DNA of 11,815 nt from an uncultured Streptococcus sp. (GTDB taxonomy: Bacteria > Bacillota > Bacilli > Lactobacillales > Streptococcaceae). Location: positions 1-11,815 of the forward strand of contig NZ_CAUFJQ010000057.1 of NCBI RefSeq assembly GCF_959025735.1, read 5' to 3'. The notes under the pieces were generated by a model. That model did not search any database and had not been told where the DNA came from. It was given only the letters and a program-made list of their open reading frames with translations. Positions 1 through 6,331 of this stretch are shown piece after piece. Every line of letters starts with the position of its first letter. Position 1 is the first letter of the stretch. The position numbers were made by a program, and so were the translations under genes.

Positions 1-70
1 ATTCAGTTCCTTCAAGAACTGCTACTGCTGAGTTTGTTGTACCTAAGTCAATACCGATAATTTTAGACAT
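1..70 (-). CDS. dnaK: DnaK (Hsp70 chaperone), N-terminal fragment
   Basis: Only the first 23 codons are in the window; the gene runs off the left edge. The translation starts MSKIIGIDLGTTNSAVAVLE, which contains the phosphate-binding IDLGTTNS loop of the Hsp70 ATPase domain. DnaK is the cytoplasmic ATP-dependent chaperone that works with GrpE (nucleotide exchange) and DnaJ. An AAGGAG ribosome binding site lies 8 nt before the ATG. The gene follows hrcA and grpE on the same strand, the standard order in Firmicutes. I see no CIRCE operator directly upstream, so expression probably depends on the hrcA promoter, with the palindromic grpE-dnaK spacer in the transcript. Confidence 0.97.
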   Translation of the reverse strand, partial: MSKIIGIDLGTTNSAVAVLEGTE

Positions 71-96
71 ATGTTTTTCTCCTTAAGTTTTATCTT

Positions 97-268
97 CTTT
101 TTTTCTTTTTGATATTTCCCTTAAGTGGTGACGACGTGAGCAACTCCCTTCGGGATTTCATCACTTATTTTTGAGCCTACTGTCTCAAAAATCCCCTATT
201 TCAGTAGCACAAGCTACTGAAACTTTCACCACGGCGGGAAATATCTTCCTTGCAAGCCTCCGGCTTGC
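97..268. repeat. Palindrome-rich intergenic element between grpE and dnaK
   Basis: Nested inverted repeats fill this gap. The outer arms are GATATTTCCC (111-120) and GGGAAATATC (236-245), continued inward by GTGGTG (125-130) and CACCAC (227-232). Inside lie a hairpin at 136-164 around CTCCCTTCGGGA, ATTTTTGAG/CTCAAAAAT (167-175 and 184-192), and TTTCAGTAGC/GCTACTGAAA (199-208 and 213-222). A separate hairpin GCAAGCC/GGCTTGC sits at 252-268. The 10-mer GTTTTATCTT occurs on both sides (87-96 and 269-278), like a target duplication. No ORF is present and no arm is followed by a convincing U-run. I infer a small MITE-like insertion or a structured intercistronic RNA. It does not match BOX or RUP as I know them. 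Confidence 0.6.
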
Positions 269-314
269 GTTTTATCTTTCTTTCATAGTTTAGTGTCGTT
301 TCGGACAAGACAGA

Positions 315-839
315 CTAGTTATAAACCACTACCATGGCTGGGCGCAGGATGCGGTCATGGAGTTTGTAGCCTTTTTGGAAGACTTGTGCGATGGTGTCTG
401 CTGGATGTTCATCATCTGCAGGCAAGGTTTGGATGGCCATGTGGTAGTTATGGTCAAAGGTTCCGTCCGCTGGAATTTCTTCAATTCCTTCTTCTTTCAG
501 AGCATGTACCAAACTTTCTTGGACCATTTCCAAGCCCTTCTTCACATCATCTGTCAATCCTTCGACGGCAAGGGCACGTTCGAGGTTGTCCAGTGATGGT
601 AAGATCGCTTTTGCCAAATCTTGGCTACGGTATTTTTGTAATTGTTGACGTTCTTCATTGGCACGGCGCTGAATGTTTTGCATTTCTGCATGAGCACGAA
701 GGTATTTATTTTCAAATTCTTCGGCACGCGCTTGTGCTTCTTCTAACTCAGAAGGTTGGTTGCTTTCCTCTACAACTTCTTCAGTTGTTTGGGCAACTTC
801 CTCTTCTTTCACGTCTTCTTTTTTGATATCTTCTGTCAA
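315..839 (-). CDS. grpE: GrpE, nucleotide exchange factor of DnaK
   Basis: GrpE releases ADP from DnaK in the cytoplasm. The product has an acidic, Lys/Glu-rich N-terminal tail, a long helical coiled-coil region (FENKYLRAHAEMQNIQRRAN), the LDNLERAL segment and the C-terminal beta domain ending KGYKLHDRILRPAMVVVYN, all typical of the family. I chose the TTG at 839 (174 aa): AAGGGG lies 8 nt before it, and the peptide from here (LTEDIKKED, initiator read as Met) lines up with the usual streptococcal N-terminus. The upstream in-frame ATG at 857 would give 180 aa but has no ribosome binding site. The gene starts 24 nt after the hrcA stop codon and is cotranscribed with it. Confidence 0.96.
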   Translation of the reverse strand: MTEDIKKEDVKEEEVAQTTEEVVEESNQPSELEEAQARAEEFENKYLRAHAEMQNIQRRANEERQQLQKYRSQDLAKAILPSLDNLERALAVEGLTDDVKKGLEMVQESLVHALKEEGIEEIPADGTFDHNYHMAIQTLPADDEHPADTIAQVFQKGYKLHDRILRPAMVVVYN

Positions 840-863
840 GGCATACACCCCTTTCATTTGGTC

Positions 864-1898
864 TTAATTTACTTCATAATGGTTGCTGTTGAGGTAACGG
901 TAGTAATCCGTCAACTTCATGACCAGTACTCGGCCGATAACATTGACCAGACTAATCACACGCCTGTAATCCATCTCTACGGGACCGATCACATGCATGA
1001 GGGCCATCCCACGATAAGGAACCAGGAACTTGTGACTAATGACCGTTACATTTTTCAAGGCTTTCTCTTGGGACTCTGCAACCAGGATCTGGGTCATTTG
1101 GTCTTCTGGCATTCCCCCTCGCAACTCGAGAGCTACGTGTTGGGGGTTATCTAAGAACTGATAGGTCTGAAGATCGGCGTAGGTTAAGGATGAAACCTTT
1201 CCTTCTACAAAGACCAGTTCTTGAAACAGTTGCGAGAAGACGTAATCAAAGAGATCCAGCACATTATCTGTCGTCTTGAAATAGCGCTGTACGATCTGTG
1301 GAATCTCTGTCCGCAGTCGGTAATGGATATCCAAGACTGTATTTCCAATGAAACGTTCTTGAACTAGCTGATGGAAGATTTCCAAGTCACTGGTTAAGAA
1401 ATTCTTTGGAATGGCAAACTGGACGGTGACAGGCTTTGATTCATCCAAGGTCAGAACTGCTAAGGCATCGTGATTGGATAATGGAACAATTTCAAAACCA
1501 GTCAAGCGCTGACGTGTCGGTTCAACATCCTGAATCACTGCGGTGTAACCCGTCATCTGGGCTAGTAACTTAGCTGTAGCATCCAAGATATCGTCTAACT
1601 TAAAGGCTTCGAAATCAAAGGCTTTCACCACCTGGTAGACATCTTGCTCATCAATTAACTCTAGATCAAGCGAGTTCTGAACAAAATATTGAAAACCAGC
1701 TCGACTAGGCATTCGGCCACTCGAAGTGTAGGCCTTTTCTAGTAAGCCTTGTTTTTCGAGAGCAGCCATGTCGTTTCGAATGGTCGCGCTACTGGATTGA
1801 ATCACATCTTGTAGCGCTTTTGAACCGACTGGTTCGTGGGTCTTGGTAAAGATATCGACGACAAGATTGAGAATCTCATTTTGACGTTCTGTAACCAT
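864..1898 (-). CDS. hrcA: HrcA, heat-inducible transcription repressor
   Basis: HrcA is the repressor of class I heat-shock genes and binds CIRCE operators, with activity set by the GroEL chaperonin. The 344-aa length is normal. Residues 1-75 form the winged-helix DNA-binding domain (TERQNEILNLVVDIFTK, SSSATIRNDMAALEKQGLL), followed by the conserved SSGRMPSRAGFQYFV linker. The C-terminal half is the GAF-like dimerisation region, ending in VIGPVEMDYRRVISLVNVIG. A GAGGTGAGG site precedes the ATG. The gene is first in hrcA-grpE-dnaK and must be autoregulated, because the single promoter ahead of it has a CIRCE on both sides. Confidence 0.97.
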   Translation of the reverse strand: MVTERQNEILNLVVDIFTKTHEPVGSKALQDVIQSSSATIRNDMAALEKQGLLEKAYTSSGRMPSRAGFQYFVQNSLDLELIDEQDVYQVVKAFDFEAFKLDDILDATAKLLAQMTGYTAVIQDVEPTRQRLTGFEIVPLSNHDALAVLTLDESKPVTVQFAIPKNFLTSDLEIFHQLVQERFIGNTVLDIHYRLRTEIPQIVQRYFKTTDNVLDLFDYVFSQLFQELVFVEGKVSSLTYADLQTYQFLDNPQHVALELRGGMPEDQMTQILVAESQEKALKNVTVISHKFLVPYRGMALMHVIGPVEMDYRRVISLVNVIGRVLVMKLTDYYRYLNSNHYEVN

Positions 1899-1920
1899 GA
1901 CCTCACCTCTCTTTCATTTT

Positions 1921-1947
1921 TTAGCACTCTAAACACTCAAGTGCTAA
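1921..1947 (-). promoter_or_regulatory. CIRCE operator, promoter-proximal (one arm mismatch)
   Basis: On the plus strand TTAGCACTC, 9 nt, then AAGTGCTAA, against the consensus TTAGCACTC-N9-GAGTGCTAA. The single departure is the first base of the right arm. It lies just downstream of the predicted transcription start of hrcA, the usual HrcA repression position, and would also be in the mRNA leader. Confidence 0.95.
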
Positions 1948-1958
1948 ACCTTGATTCT

Positions 1959-1986
1959 ATTATACACCCATCCAAAAGAAAGTCAA
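1959..1986 (-). promoter_or_regulatory. hrcA operon promoter
   Basis: Minus strand: TTGACT (1986-1981), 16-bp spacer, TATAAT (1964-1959), a near-consensus vegetative promoter. It sits between two CIRCE operators, so repression by HrcA is expected. No CtsR-type heptad repeat is seen. Confidence 0.9.
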
Positions 1987-2003
1987 GAGAAAAATCCAAA
2001 AAA

Positions 2004-2030
2004 TTAGCACTCTTTTTTCAAGAGTGCTAA
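2004..2030 (-). promoter_or_regulatory. CIRCE operator, upstream, perfect
   Basis: TTAGCACTC (2004-2012), 9-nt spacer, GAGTGCTAA (2022-2030): an exact consensus match. It lies upstream of the -35 box of the hrcA promoter, so the promoter is bracketed by two operators. Confidence 0.96.
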
Positions 2031-2066
2031 AAATCATTCTTAAGACCTAGAGAAGTGAATCTCCTC

Positions 2067-2840
2067 TTATTTGCCAGCCTTTTTCAATAGCTGAATATAT
2101 TCTTCCAATACTAGCTGATGCTTGGCCATATACTGAGCATTTTCTACGCCAACATAACGGAAATGCCAATTCTCAAAATTCACACCCGTGATGTTGCTCT
2201 TCCCATCTGGGTAGCGAAGAACAAAGCCATATTGCGGTGCGATGGCAGCCAGCTGCATGCCCAGCTCATCACTTTGACCAGCTTCAACACTCATATCAAT
2301 CGCAAGCCCTGTCTGGTGTTCACTCGCACCAGGGACCTGTACCTGGGTCTGCACCTGCTTTTCAGCTTCTTCGTGCGAAAGGCCGCTAGCCTCTAGTTGC
2401 GCAACACGTTCATTATAGAGCTCTGTTTGCTCGGCCACACTTCGATAGCCTGATATCAAGGTTTCTTCTGGGGCAATTTTTCGAGCCGCTTCTAAAAATT
2501 GACGAGTTGGTTCTACAATCCGACTATCCACTTTGATAGCATCCACATCTGTCAATTGCGGGTTCAACTCTGGCTTCACATTGTCACGATTGACCAAGAT
2601 CAACTGCCAGTCTTTTGTCGAAACGGCTGGTAAATCTGATTTTTCTTTCTTTTTCTTAGAAGAAGAGGGAGTCGTTACAGCTGTTTTTTTAGTCTTCCAA
2701 AACTGAAGCCCTGAAAACAAGCTCGGTTTTGCTAAATAAGCACCAATTCCTGATCCAAGGACCACAAGAAGAAAGAAACTCAATAGGTAAGGCCACCATT
2801 TCTTACGTTTTTTTCTTGCGCGTCTATACTTATTCGTCAT
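2067..2840 (-). CDS. ldcB: Membrane-anchored LdcB/DacB-type L,D-carboxypeptidase (VanY family)
   Basis: This Zn-dependent peptidase trims the terminal D-Ala from peptidoglycan stem peptides outside the cell; LdcB/DacB enzymes act on tetrapeptides. The N-terminus is strongly basic (RRARKKRKK), then one membrane helix (residues 17-36) and a Lys/Ser linker. No cysteine lipobox is present, so it is a signal anchor rather than a lipoprotein. The catalytic domain shows SGYRS (130-134), SEHQTGLAID with Zn ligands H175 and D182, and ENWHFRY with E223 as probable general base and H226 as third ligand. I start at the ATG at 2840 (257 aa), which has GAGGG 5 nt upstream; a GTG at 2846 is in frame but lacks spacing for a ribosome binding site. 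The start overlaps the end of the upstream phosphatase gene by 11 nt, suggesting translational coupling. Confidence 0.88.
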   Translation of the reverse strand: MTNKYRRARKKRKKWWPYLLSFFLLVVLGSGIGAYLAKPSLFSGLQFWKTKKTAVTTPSSSKKKKEKSDLPAVSTKDWQLILVNRDNVKPELNPQLTDVDAIKVDSRIVEPTRQFLEAARKIAPEETLISGYRSVAEQTELYNERVAQLEASGLSHEEAEKQVQTQVQVPGASEHQTGLAIDMSVEAGQSDELGMQLAAIAPQYGFVLRYPDGKSNITGVNFENWHFRYVGVENAQYMAKHQLVLEEYIQLLKKAGK

Positions 2841-3531
2841 GGCCACCCTCTAGAAGTTTTGCTCCAACCTTACGATAGGACATATCCCCAATCTTTTCAA
2901 TACGAAAGGCACCATCCTCATAGGCCAAAACCGTCACGCTTCCGTTGTCCAAGACCAATTCTTCGACCGCTTTTGGATCGATGAGATAAATCAAGGTCGT
3001 AATGGTCATGCCGTGGCTAACCACAATAGCATTGCCACCGCCAGCTGCTTCTACTTCTTTTGCGATAGCTTCAAATCCTTCTAGGATCCGGCCACTCAAG
3101 GCACTCCAGGATTCAGCCCATCCAGTGGTATCCACTTCGACGATCCCTTCTGCTAGCTCCATCAGGCTCAACTGATGGAAATCATCGACCTTAAAGACAC
3201 GGGGTAAAACTCCCATGAAGAGATCGCCATCATAAGCACCGTCAAAACTACCAAAACACCACTCGCGGATCCGTTTGTCATAACGATAAGGGATTTTCCC
3301 TGTCAGACCGAGTTCTTGAAGAATAATTCCCATGGTTTGAATGGTGCGTCCAGAATCACTCGAAACAGCCTCTTCAAAAGAAAGCCCAGCTTCCTTAAGA
3401 CCAAGTCCTAATTCTCGAATCCCACGCTCTCCTGCTTCTGTCAGCGGAGTGTCTGACCAGCCCTGTGCCCGCCCAATGGTATTAAACATGGTTTTTCCAT
3501 GACGAGCAATATATAATCTGGTTTTTGTCAT
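2830..3531 (-). CDS. Histidine phosphatase family protein (phosphoglycerate mutase-like), copy 2
   Basis: A 233-aa protein of the histidine phosphatase branch often annotated as a phosphoglycerate mutase homologue; the substrate is unknown. The catalytic set is intact: R10-H11-G12 with the phosphorylated His, R62 in SSDSGR, E90 in IREWCFGSFDG, and H173 in VVSHG. The N-terminal block ARHGKTMFNTIGRAQGWSDT is nearly the same as in the neighbouring copy at 3655-4344, so the two are tandem duplicates. GGAGGT precedes the ATG. It has its own extended -10 promoter and is overlapped at its 3' end by the LdcB gene, so the pair form an operon. A cytoplasmic phosphatase acting on a small phosphometabolite is inferred, not shown. 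Confidence 0.9.
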   Translation of the reverse strand: MTKTRLYIARHGKTMFNTIGRAQGWSDTPLTEAGERGIRELGLGLKEAGLSFEEAVSSDSGRTIQTMGIILQELGLTGKIPYRYDKRIREWCFGSFDGAYDGDLFMGVLPRVFKVDDFHQLSLMELAEGIVEVDTTGWAESWSALSGRILEGFEAIAKEVEAAGGGNAIVVSHGMTITTLIYLIDPKAVEELVLDNGSVTVLAYEDGAFRIEKIGDMSYRKVGAKLLEGGHDE

Positions 3532-3558
3532 TGTATTACCTCCGTATGTACCTCTTTC

Positions 3559-3567
3559 ATTATATCA
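3559..3567 (-). promoter_or_regulatory. Extended -10 promoter for phosphatase copy 2 and ldcB
   Basis: Minus strand TGATATAAT, an extended -10, about 28 nt before the start codon. No good -35 box lies 17 bp upstream, which is common for TGn promoters. Confidence 0.65.
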
Positions 3568-3616
3568 TTTTTTGCAAAAAGAAAGTAGGAAAGCTCTTAC
3601 AAGTTTTGAGAGAAAG

Positions 3617-3645
3617 AAAAGGCCATGACCAAAGGGTCAGCCTTT
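3617..3645 (-). terminator. Probable intrinsic terminator after phosphatase copy 1
   Basis: Minus strand AAAGGCTGACC, short loop, GGTCATGGCCTTTTC: a stem with a small bulge followed by a U-rich tract (CCTTTTCTTT). It lies 10 nt after the stop codon of the 3655-4344 gene and separates the two paralogues. Confidence 0.6.
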
Positions 3646-3654
3646 CATTATGGA

Positions 3655-4344
3655 CTAGGATTCTTGCAAGCTTTCACCGACCTCACGGTAACTGCTATCT
3701 CCAATCCCCTTAACCGTCAATTTTCCATCTTCATATTCTACAAGAGTAACACTACCATTTGAAAGAGGCAGATTGAGATTTGGTTTTCCTTCGACCAAGC
3801 AGACTAAGGTCTGAATGGTCCAACTATGGCTGACCACCAAGGCATTGCCTCCACCATTTTCTTCTACTTCTTTGGCGATGGCTTCAAAACCTTCTAGGAT
3901 TCGGCTTTTCAAAACTTCCCAAGGTTCAGCCCAATTTGCTGTGTCCACTTGGCAGATGCCATTGGCCAAGTCTTCCAAGGTCAATGTCTTATAGTCTTCT
4001 ACATCTAGCACACGCGGCACGACACCGTGAAAGAGCTCCCCACCGTAGGCCCCATCAAAGCTACCAAAACACCACTCGCGGATCCGTTTGTCAAAGCGGT
4101 AAGGAATCTGGTCTTTCAAGTTCAATTCATCGAGAATGATCCCCATAGTCTGAATGGCACGGCCTGAATCACTGGAGTATGCTCGAGTAAACTCTAAAGC
4201 AGACTCACGCAAGCCAATTCCCAGAGCCTGAATCCCTCGTTCTCCTTCTGCTGTCAAGGGTGTATCGGACCAACCTTGAGCACGGCCAATGGTATTAAAC
4301 ATGGTTCTCCCATGACGAATCACAAATAATCTTGTTTTAGCCAT
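3655..4344 (-). CDS. Histidine phosphatase family protein (phosphoglycerate mutase-like), copy 1
   Basis: A 229-aa paralogue of the 2830-3531 product, aligned without gaps over at least the first 175 residues. R10, H11, R62, E90 and H173 of the catalytic centre are all kept. After H173 the usual small Gly is Ser followed by Trp (VVSHSWTI, against VVSHGMTI in copy 2), and the C-terminal part differs most (KPNLNLPLSNGS). Divergence next to the active site suggests a different substrate preference, which is inference. AAAGGAG lies 7 nt before the ATG. The gene follows the ACT/UPF0210 pair; a phosphatase of this family at this place is also known to me from pneumococcus. A terminator-like hairpin lies in its leader. 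Confidence 0.9.
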   Translation of the reverse strand: MAKTRLFVIRHGRTMFNTIGRAQGWSDTPLTAEGERGIQALGIGLRESALEFTRAYSSDSGRAIQTMGIILDELNLKDQIPYRFDKRIREWCFGSFDGAYGGELFHGVVPRVLDVEDYKTLTLEDLANGICQVDTANWAEPWEVLKSRILEGFEAIAKEVEENGGGNALVVSHSWTIQTLVCLVEGKPNLNLPLSNGSVTLVEYEDGKLTVKGIGDSSYREVGESLQES

Positions 4345-4364
4345 CTTGTCTCCTTTTGCAAGAA

Positions 4365-4396
4365 AAAAGTCTGGAGTTTTATCATCACAGACTTTT
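4365..4396 (-). terminator. Hairpin with U-run between UPF0210 gene and phosphatase copy 1
   Basis: Minus strand AAAAGTCTG, 14-nt loop, CAGACTTTT continued by TTCTT: a terminator-like hairpin. It would end transcription of the UPF0237/UPF0210 operon. A TATAAT box lies just upstream, so transcripts started there would also meet the hairpin before reaching the phosphatase start at 4344. Confidence 0.75.
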
Positions 4397-4408
4397 CTAT
4401 TTTCTTCT

Positions 4409-4437
4409 ATTATACTAGATTTCTCTTAGTTTTTAAA
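4409..4437 (-). promoter_or_regulatory. Possible promoter for phosphatase copy 1
   Basis: Minus strand TATAAT (4414-4409) with TTTAAA 17 bp upstream, the latter inside the last codons of the UPF0210 gene. The -10 is perfect and the -35 weak. It lies upstream of the hairpin at 4365-4396, an unusual order. Confidence 0.4.
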
Positions 4438-5763
4438 GCTATGAACCGGAGCTGGAATTTGACCACCACGGGCAATGAAATCAGCTGATGAGGCTTTGTT
4501 GACCTTCATTACCGGAGCAGATCCAAGAAGTCCACCGAGCTCTAACATATCGCCTTCTTTTCCATAAGGAATGATACGGACTGCTGTTGTCTTTTGGTTA
4601 ATGACCCCGATTGCTGCTTCATCCGCGATCATGGCTGCAATGGTTGTATCTGGAGTATCAGCTGGGATGGCAATCATATCCAGACCGACGGAACAGATAG
4701 CTGTCATGGCTTCCAATTTTTCCAAGTTGATATGACCTGATTGGACCGCCGCAATCATCCCTTCATCTTCTGAGACCGGAATGAAGGCACCTGACAACCC
4801 ACCGACTTGGTTACAAGCCATGATCCCGCCTTTTTTCACCTGGTCATTGAGTAAAGCTAAGGCTGCTGTTGTCCCGTGGGTTCCTACTACTTCAAGCCCC
4901 ATGGCTTCAAGGACACGGGCAACCGAATCCCCAACAGCTGGTGTTGGTGCGAGAGACAAGTCGACAATCCCAAACTCAACACCGAGACGTTCACTAGCCA
5001 TTTGACCGACTAATTGACCGACACGGGTAATCTTGAAAGCTGTCTTCTTGACTGTTTCCGCCAATACATCAAAGCTTGCTCCGGGAACTTTTTCGATGGC
5101 CCGTTGGACGACACCTGGTCCTGAAACCCCAACGTTGATGACAACATCCGCTTCACCGACACCATGGAAGGCTCCTGCCATAAAGGGATTATCTTCTACT
5201 GCATTGGCAAAAACCACGAGCTTACCTGGCCCCATTGGATCTGCTTGGGATGCTTCTTTAATGATACGGCCCATATCTCGGACAGCGGTCATATTGATCC
5301 CCGTCTTAGTCGATCCGATATTGACTGAAGAGCAGACAAAATCCGTCTCTGCAAGGGCGCGAGGAATGGAGTTGATGAGGATTTCATCCCCCTTTTGGTA
5401 GCCTTTTTGAACAAGGGCTGAGAAGCCACCGATAAAGTTGACCCCAACTTCTTTGGCCGCACGATCTAGTGCCTTGGCAAAGGGTACATAGTCTGTCGCA
5501 TTGGTTGCTGCACCGATAATAGAAATTGGAGTGACCGAAACCCGTTTGTTCACAATTGGAATGCCAAGTTCTGCCGCAATCTCATCCCCCACAGCTACCA
5601 AATCTTTGGCCTTTGTCACAATCTTATTGTAGACTTTTTCTGTTGCCTTTTCGATATCTGGATCGATACAATCTAGAAGGGAGATCCCCATGGTGATGGT
5701 CCGAACATCGAAGTTCTGCTCCTCAATCATGGCAATGGTTTCTGTTACCTGTCTAATGTCCAT
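4426..5763 (-). CDS. UPF0210 (DUF711/PFL-like fold) family protein
   Basis: A 445-aa soluble cytoplasmic protein of the UPF0210 family. The N-terminus MDIRQVTETIAMIEEQNFDVRTITMGISLLD and the Gly/Ala-rich segments (SIIGAATN, GGFSALVQKGY, GVSGPGVVQRAIE, GTHGTTAALALLND) are characteristic. Members share a fold related to pyruvate formate-lyase, but no glycyl-radical motif is present and no reaction is established. It starts 18 nt after the stop of the ACT-domain gene with a weak GGGG site, so it is cotranscribed and perhaps translationally coupled. The persistent pairing suggests that the ACT protein senses an amino acid and controls this partner; that is inference. The length is normal and the frame is intact. 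Confidence 0.93.
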   Translation of the reverse strand: MDIRQVTETIAMIEEQNFDVRTITMGISLLDCIDPDIEKATEKVYNKIVTKAKDLVAVGDEIAAELGIPIVNKRVSVTPISIIGAATNATDYVPFAKALDRAAKEVGVNFIGGFSALVQKGYQKGDEILINSIPRALAETDFVCSSVNIGSTKTGINMTAVRDMGRIIKEASQADPMGPGKLVVFANAVEDNPFMAGAFHGVGEADVVINVGVSGPGVVQRAIEKVPGASFDVLAETVKKTAFKITRVGQLVGQMASERLGVEFGIVDLSLAPTPAVGDSVARVLEAMGLEVVGTHGTTAALALLNDQVKKGGIMACNQVGGLSGAFIPVSEDEGMIAAVQSGHINLEKLEAMTAICSVGLDMIAIPADTPDTTIAAMIADEAAIGVINQKTTAVRIIPYGKEGDMLELGGLLGSAPVMKVNKASSADFIARGGQIPAPVHSFKN

Positions 5764-5781
5764 AAATTCTCAACCCCTATC

Positions 5782-6048
5782 TTACAAATTGTGCATAGCA
5801 TCAAAAATCGCTGCGCTTTGGATATTGATTTTCACATGCAGAGACTGACCGAATTCTTCCAACTCTGAACGAAGCTGTGTGAAATCTTTTTTCTCATCTG
5901 ACGATACGACCGCCATCATGGTAAAGTATTCATCCAATACGGTTTGAGAGATATCATCGATATTGAGTCCTAATTCTGCCACTTTCGTTGCAACACCCGC
6001 TACGATTCCTTTTTGGTCTTTACCAACGACTGTAATAATTGCTTTCAT
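5782..6048 (-). CDS. ACT-domain protein, UPF0237 family
   Basis: An 88-aa single-domain protein beginning MKAIITVVGKDQKGIVAGVATKVAELGLNIDDISQT, a classic ACT domain (beta-alpha-beta with the Gly-containing KDQKGIVAGV loop, where small ligands bind at dimer interfaces). It resembles the N-terminal ACT unit of GcvR-type regulators but has no partner domain of its own. It is the first gene of a two-gene operon with UPF0210. TGGAGC precedes the ATG and an extended -10 promoter lies 30 nt upstream. Function is unknown; amino-acid sensing is the family expectation. Confidence 0.93.
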   Translation of the reverse strand: MKAIITVVGKDQKGIVAGVATKVAELGLNIDDISQTVLDEYFTMMAVVSSDEKKDFTQLRSELEEFGQSLHVKINIQSAAIFDAMHNL

Positions 6049-6078
6049 TTCACTGCTCCATTCTATCTATTTGCTTCC

Positions 6079-6087
6079 ATTGTAGCA
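6079..6087 (-). promoter_or_regulatory. Extended -10 promoter of the UPF0237-UPF0210 operon
   Basis: Minus strand TGCTACAAT, a TGn-extended -10 box, about 30 nt before the start codon. No consensus -35. A perfect 8-bp palindrome GAACGTTC (6119-6126) lies about 35 bp further upstream and could be an operator, but nothing else supports that. Confidence 0.6.
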
Positions 6088-6145
6088 CAATCCCCTTAAA
6101 ATCGCCCTTCTCAACCGGGAACGTTCGTATATTTTCCGCGTGCAT

Positions 6146-6183
6146 AAAAAATAAAGAGGCTGGGACAAAAGTCCTAGCCTCTT
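6146..6183 (-). terminator. Terminator of the VanZ-RDD gene (left hairpin of the repeat)
   Basis: Minus strand AAGAGGCTAGGAC, TTTT loop, GTCCCAGCCTCTT, then TATTTTTT. It is a 13-bp stem with one mismatch on this strand (G-U on the other) and a U-run. It lies about 150 nt after the VanZ-RDD stop. Confidence 0.8.
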
Positions 6184-6331
6184 AATTGTTTTTGGATTGT
6201 CGAACAAGACGCAGTGGTTGAGTGGGCTCTACTACGCTGATTTCATCAGCTTTTACAGCCCTACTCAACTGTGCGGAGGTGAGACGACGAAATCGAATTC
6301 TAACGAATTACTGATTTCTGTCCCACTCTCT
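6154..6331. repeat. MITE-like streptococcal palindromic repeat
   Basis: A non-coding stretch of about 180 bp made of three hairpins: AAGAGGCTGGGAC/GTCCTAGCCTCTT (6154-6183); a long stem GTTGAGTGGGCT (6217-6228) with AGCCCTACTCAAC (6257-6269), capped by GCTGATTTCATCAGC; and GAAATCGAATTC with GAATTACTGATTTC. Its two ends pair: TGGGACA near the left end and TGTCCCA near the right, both next to CTCT-type sequence. I recognise this wording as a recurrent intergenic sequence of viridans streptococci, from memory and not searched. It begins immediately after the TAG of the VanZ-RDD gene, and its left hairpin serves as that gene's terminator. Confidence 0.75.

Noticed and set aside
97..268. BOX or RUP element, or CRISPR repeats, in the grpE-dnaK gap
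   Set aside because: The sequence does not match BOX or RUP as I know them, and the repeats are inverted arms rather than regularly spaced direct repeats.
293..826. 177-codon plus-strand frame opposite grpE
   Set aside because: It is antisense to a well-supported GrpE gene, with no ribosome binding site and no recognisable domain.
842..857. ATG at 857 as the start of grpE
   Set aside because: No ribosome binding site precedes it, whereas TTG at 839 has AAGGGG at 8 nt and matches the expected N-terminus.
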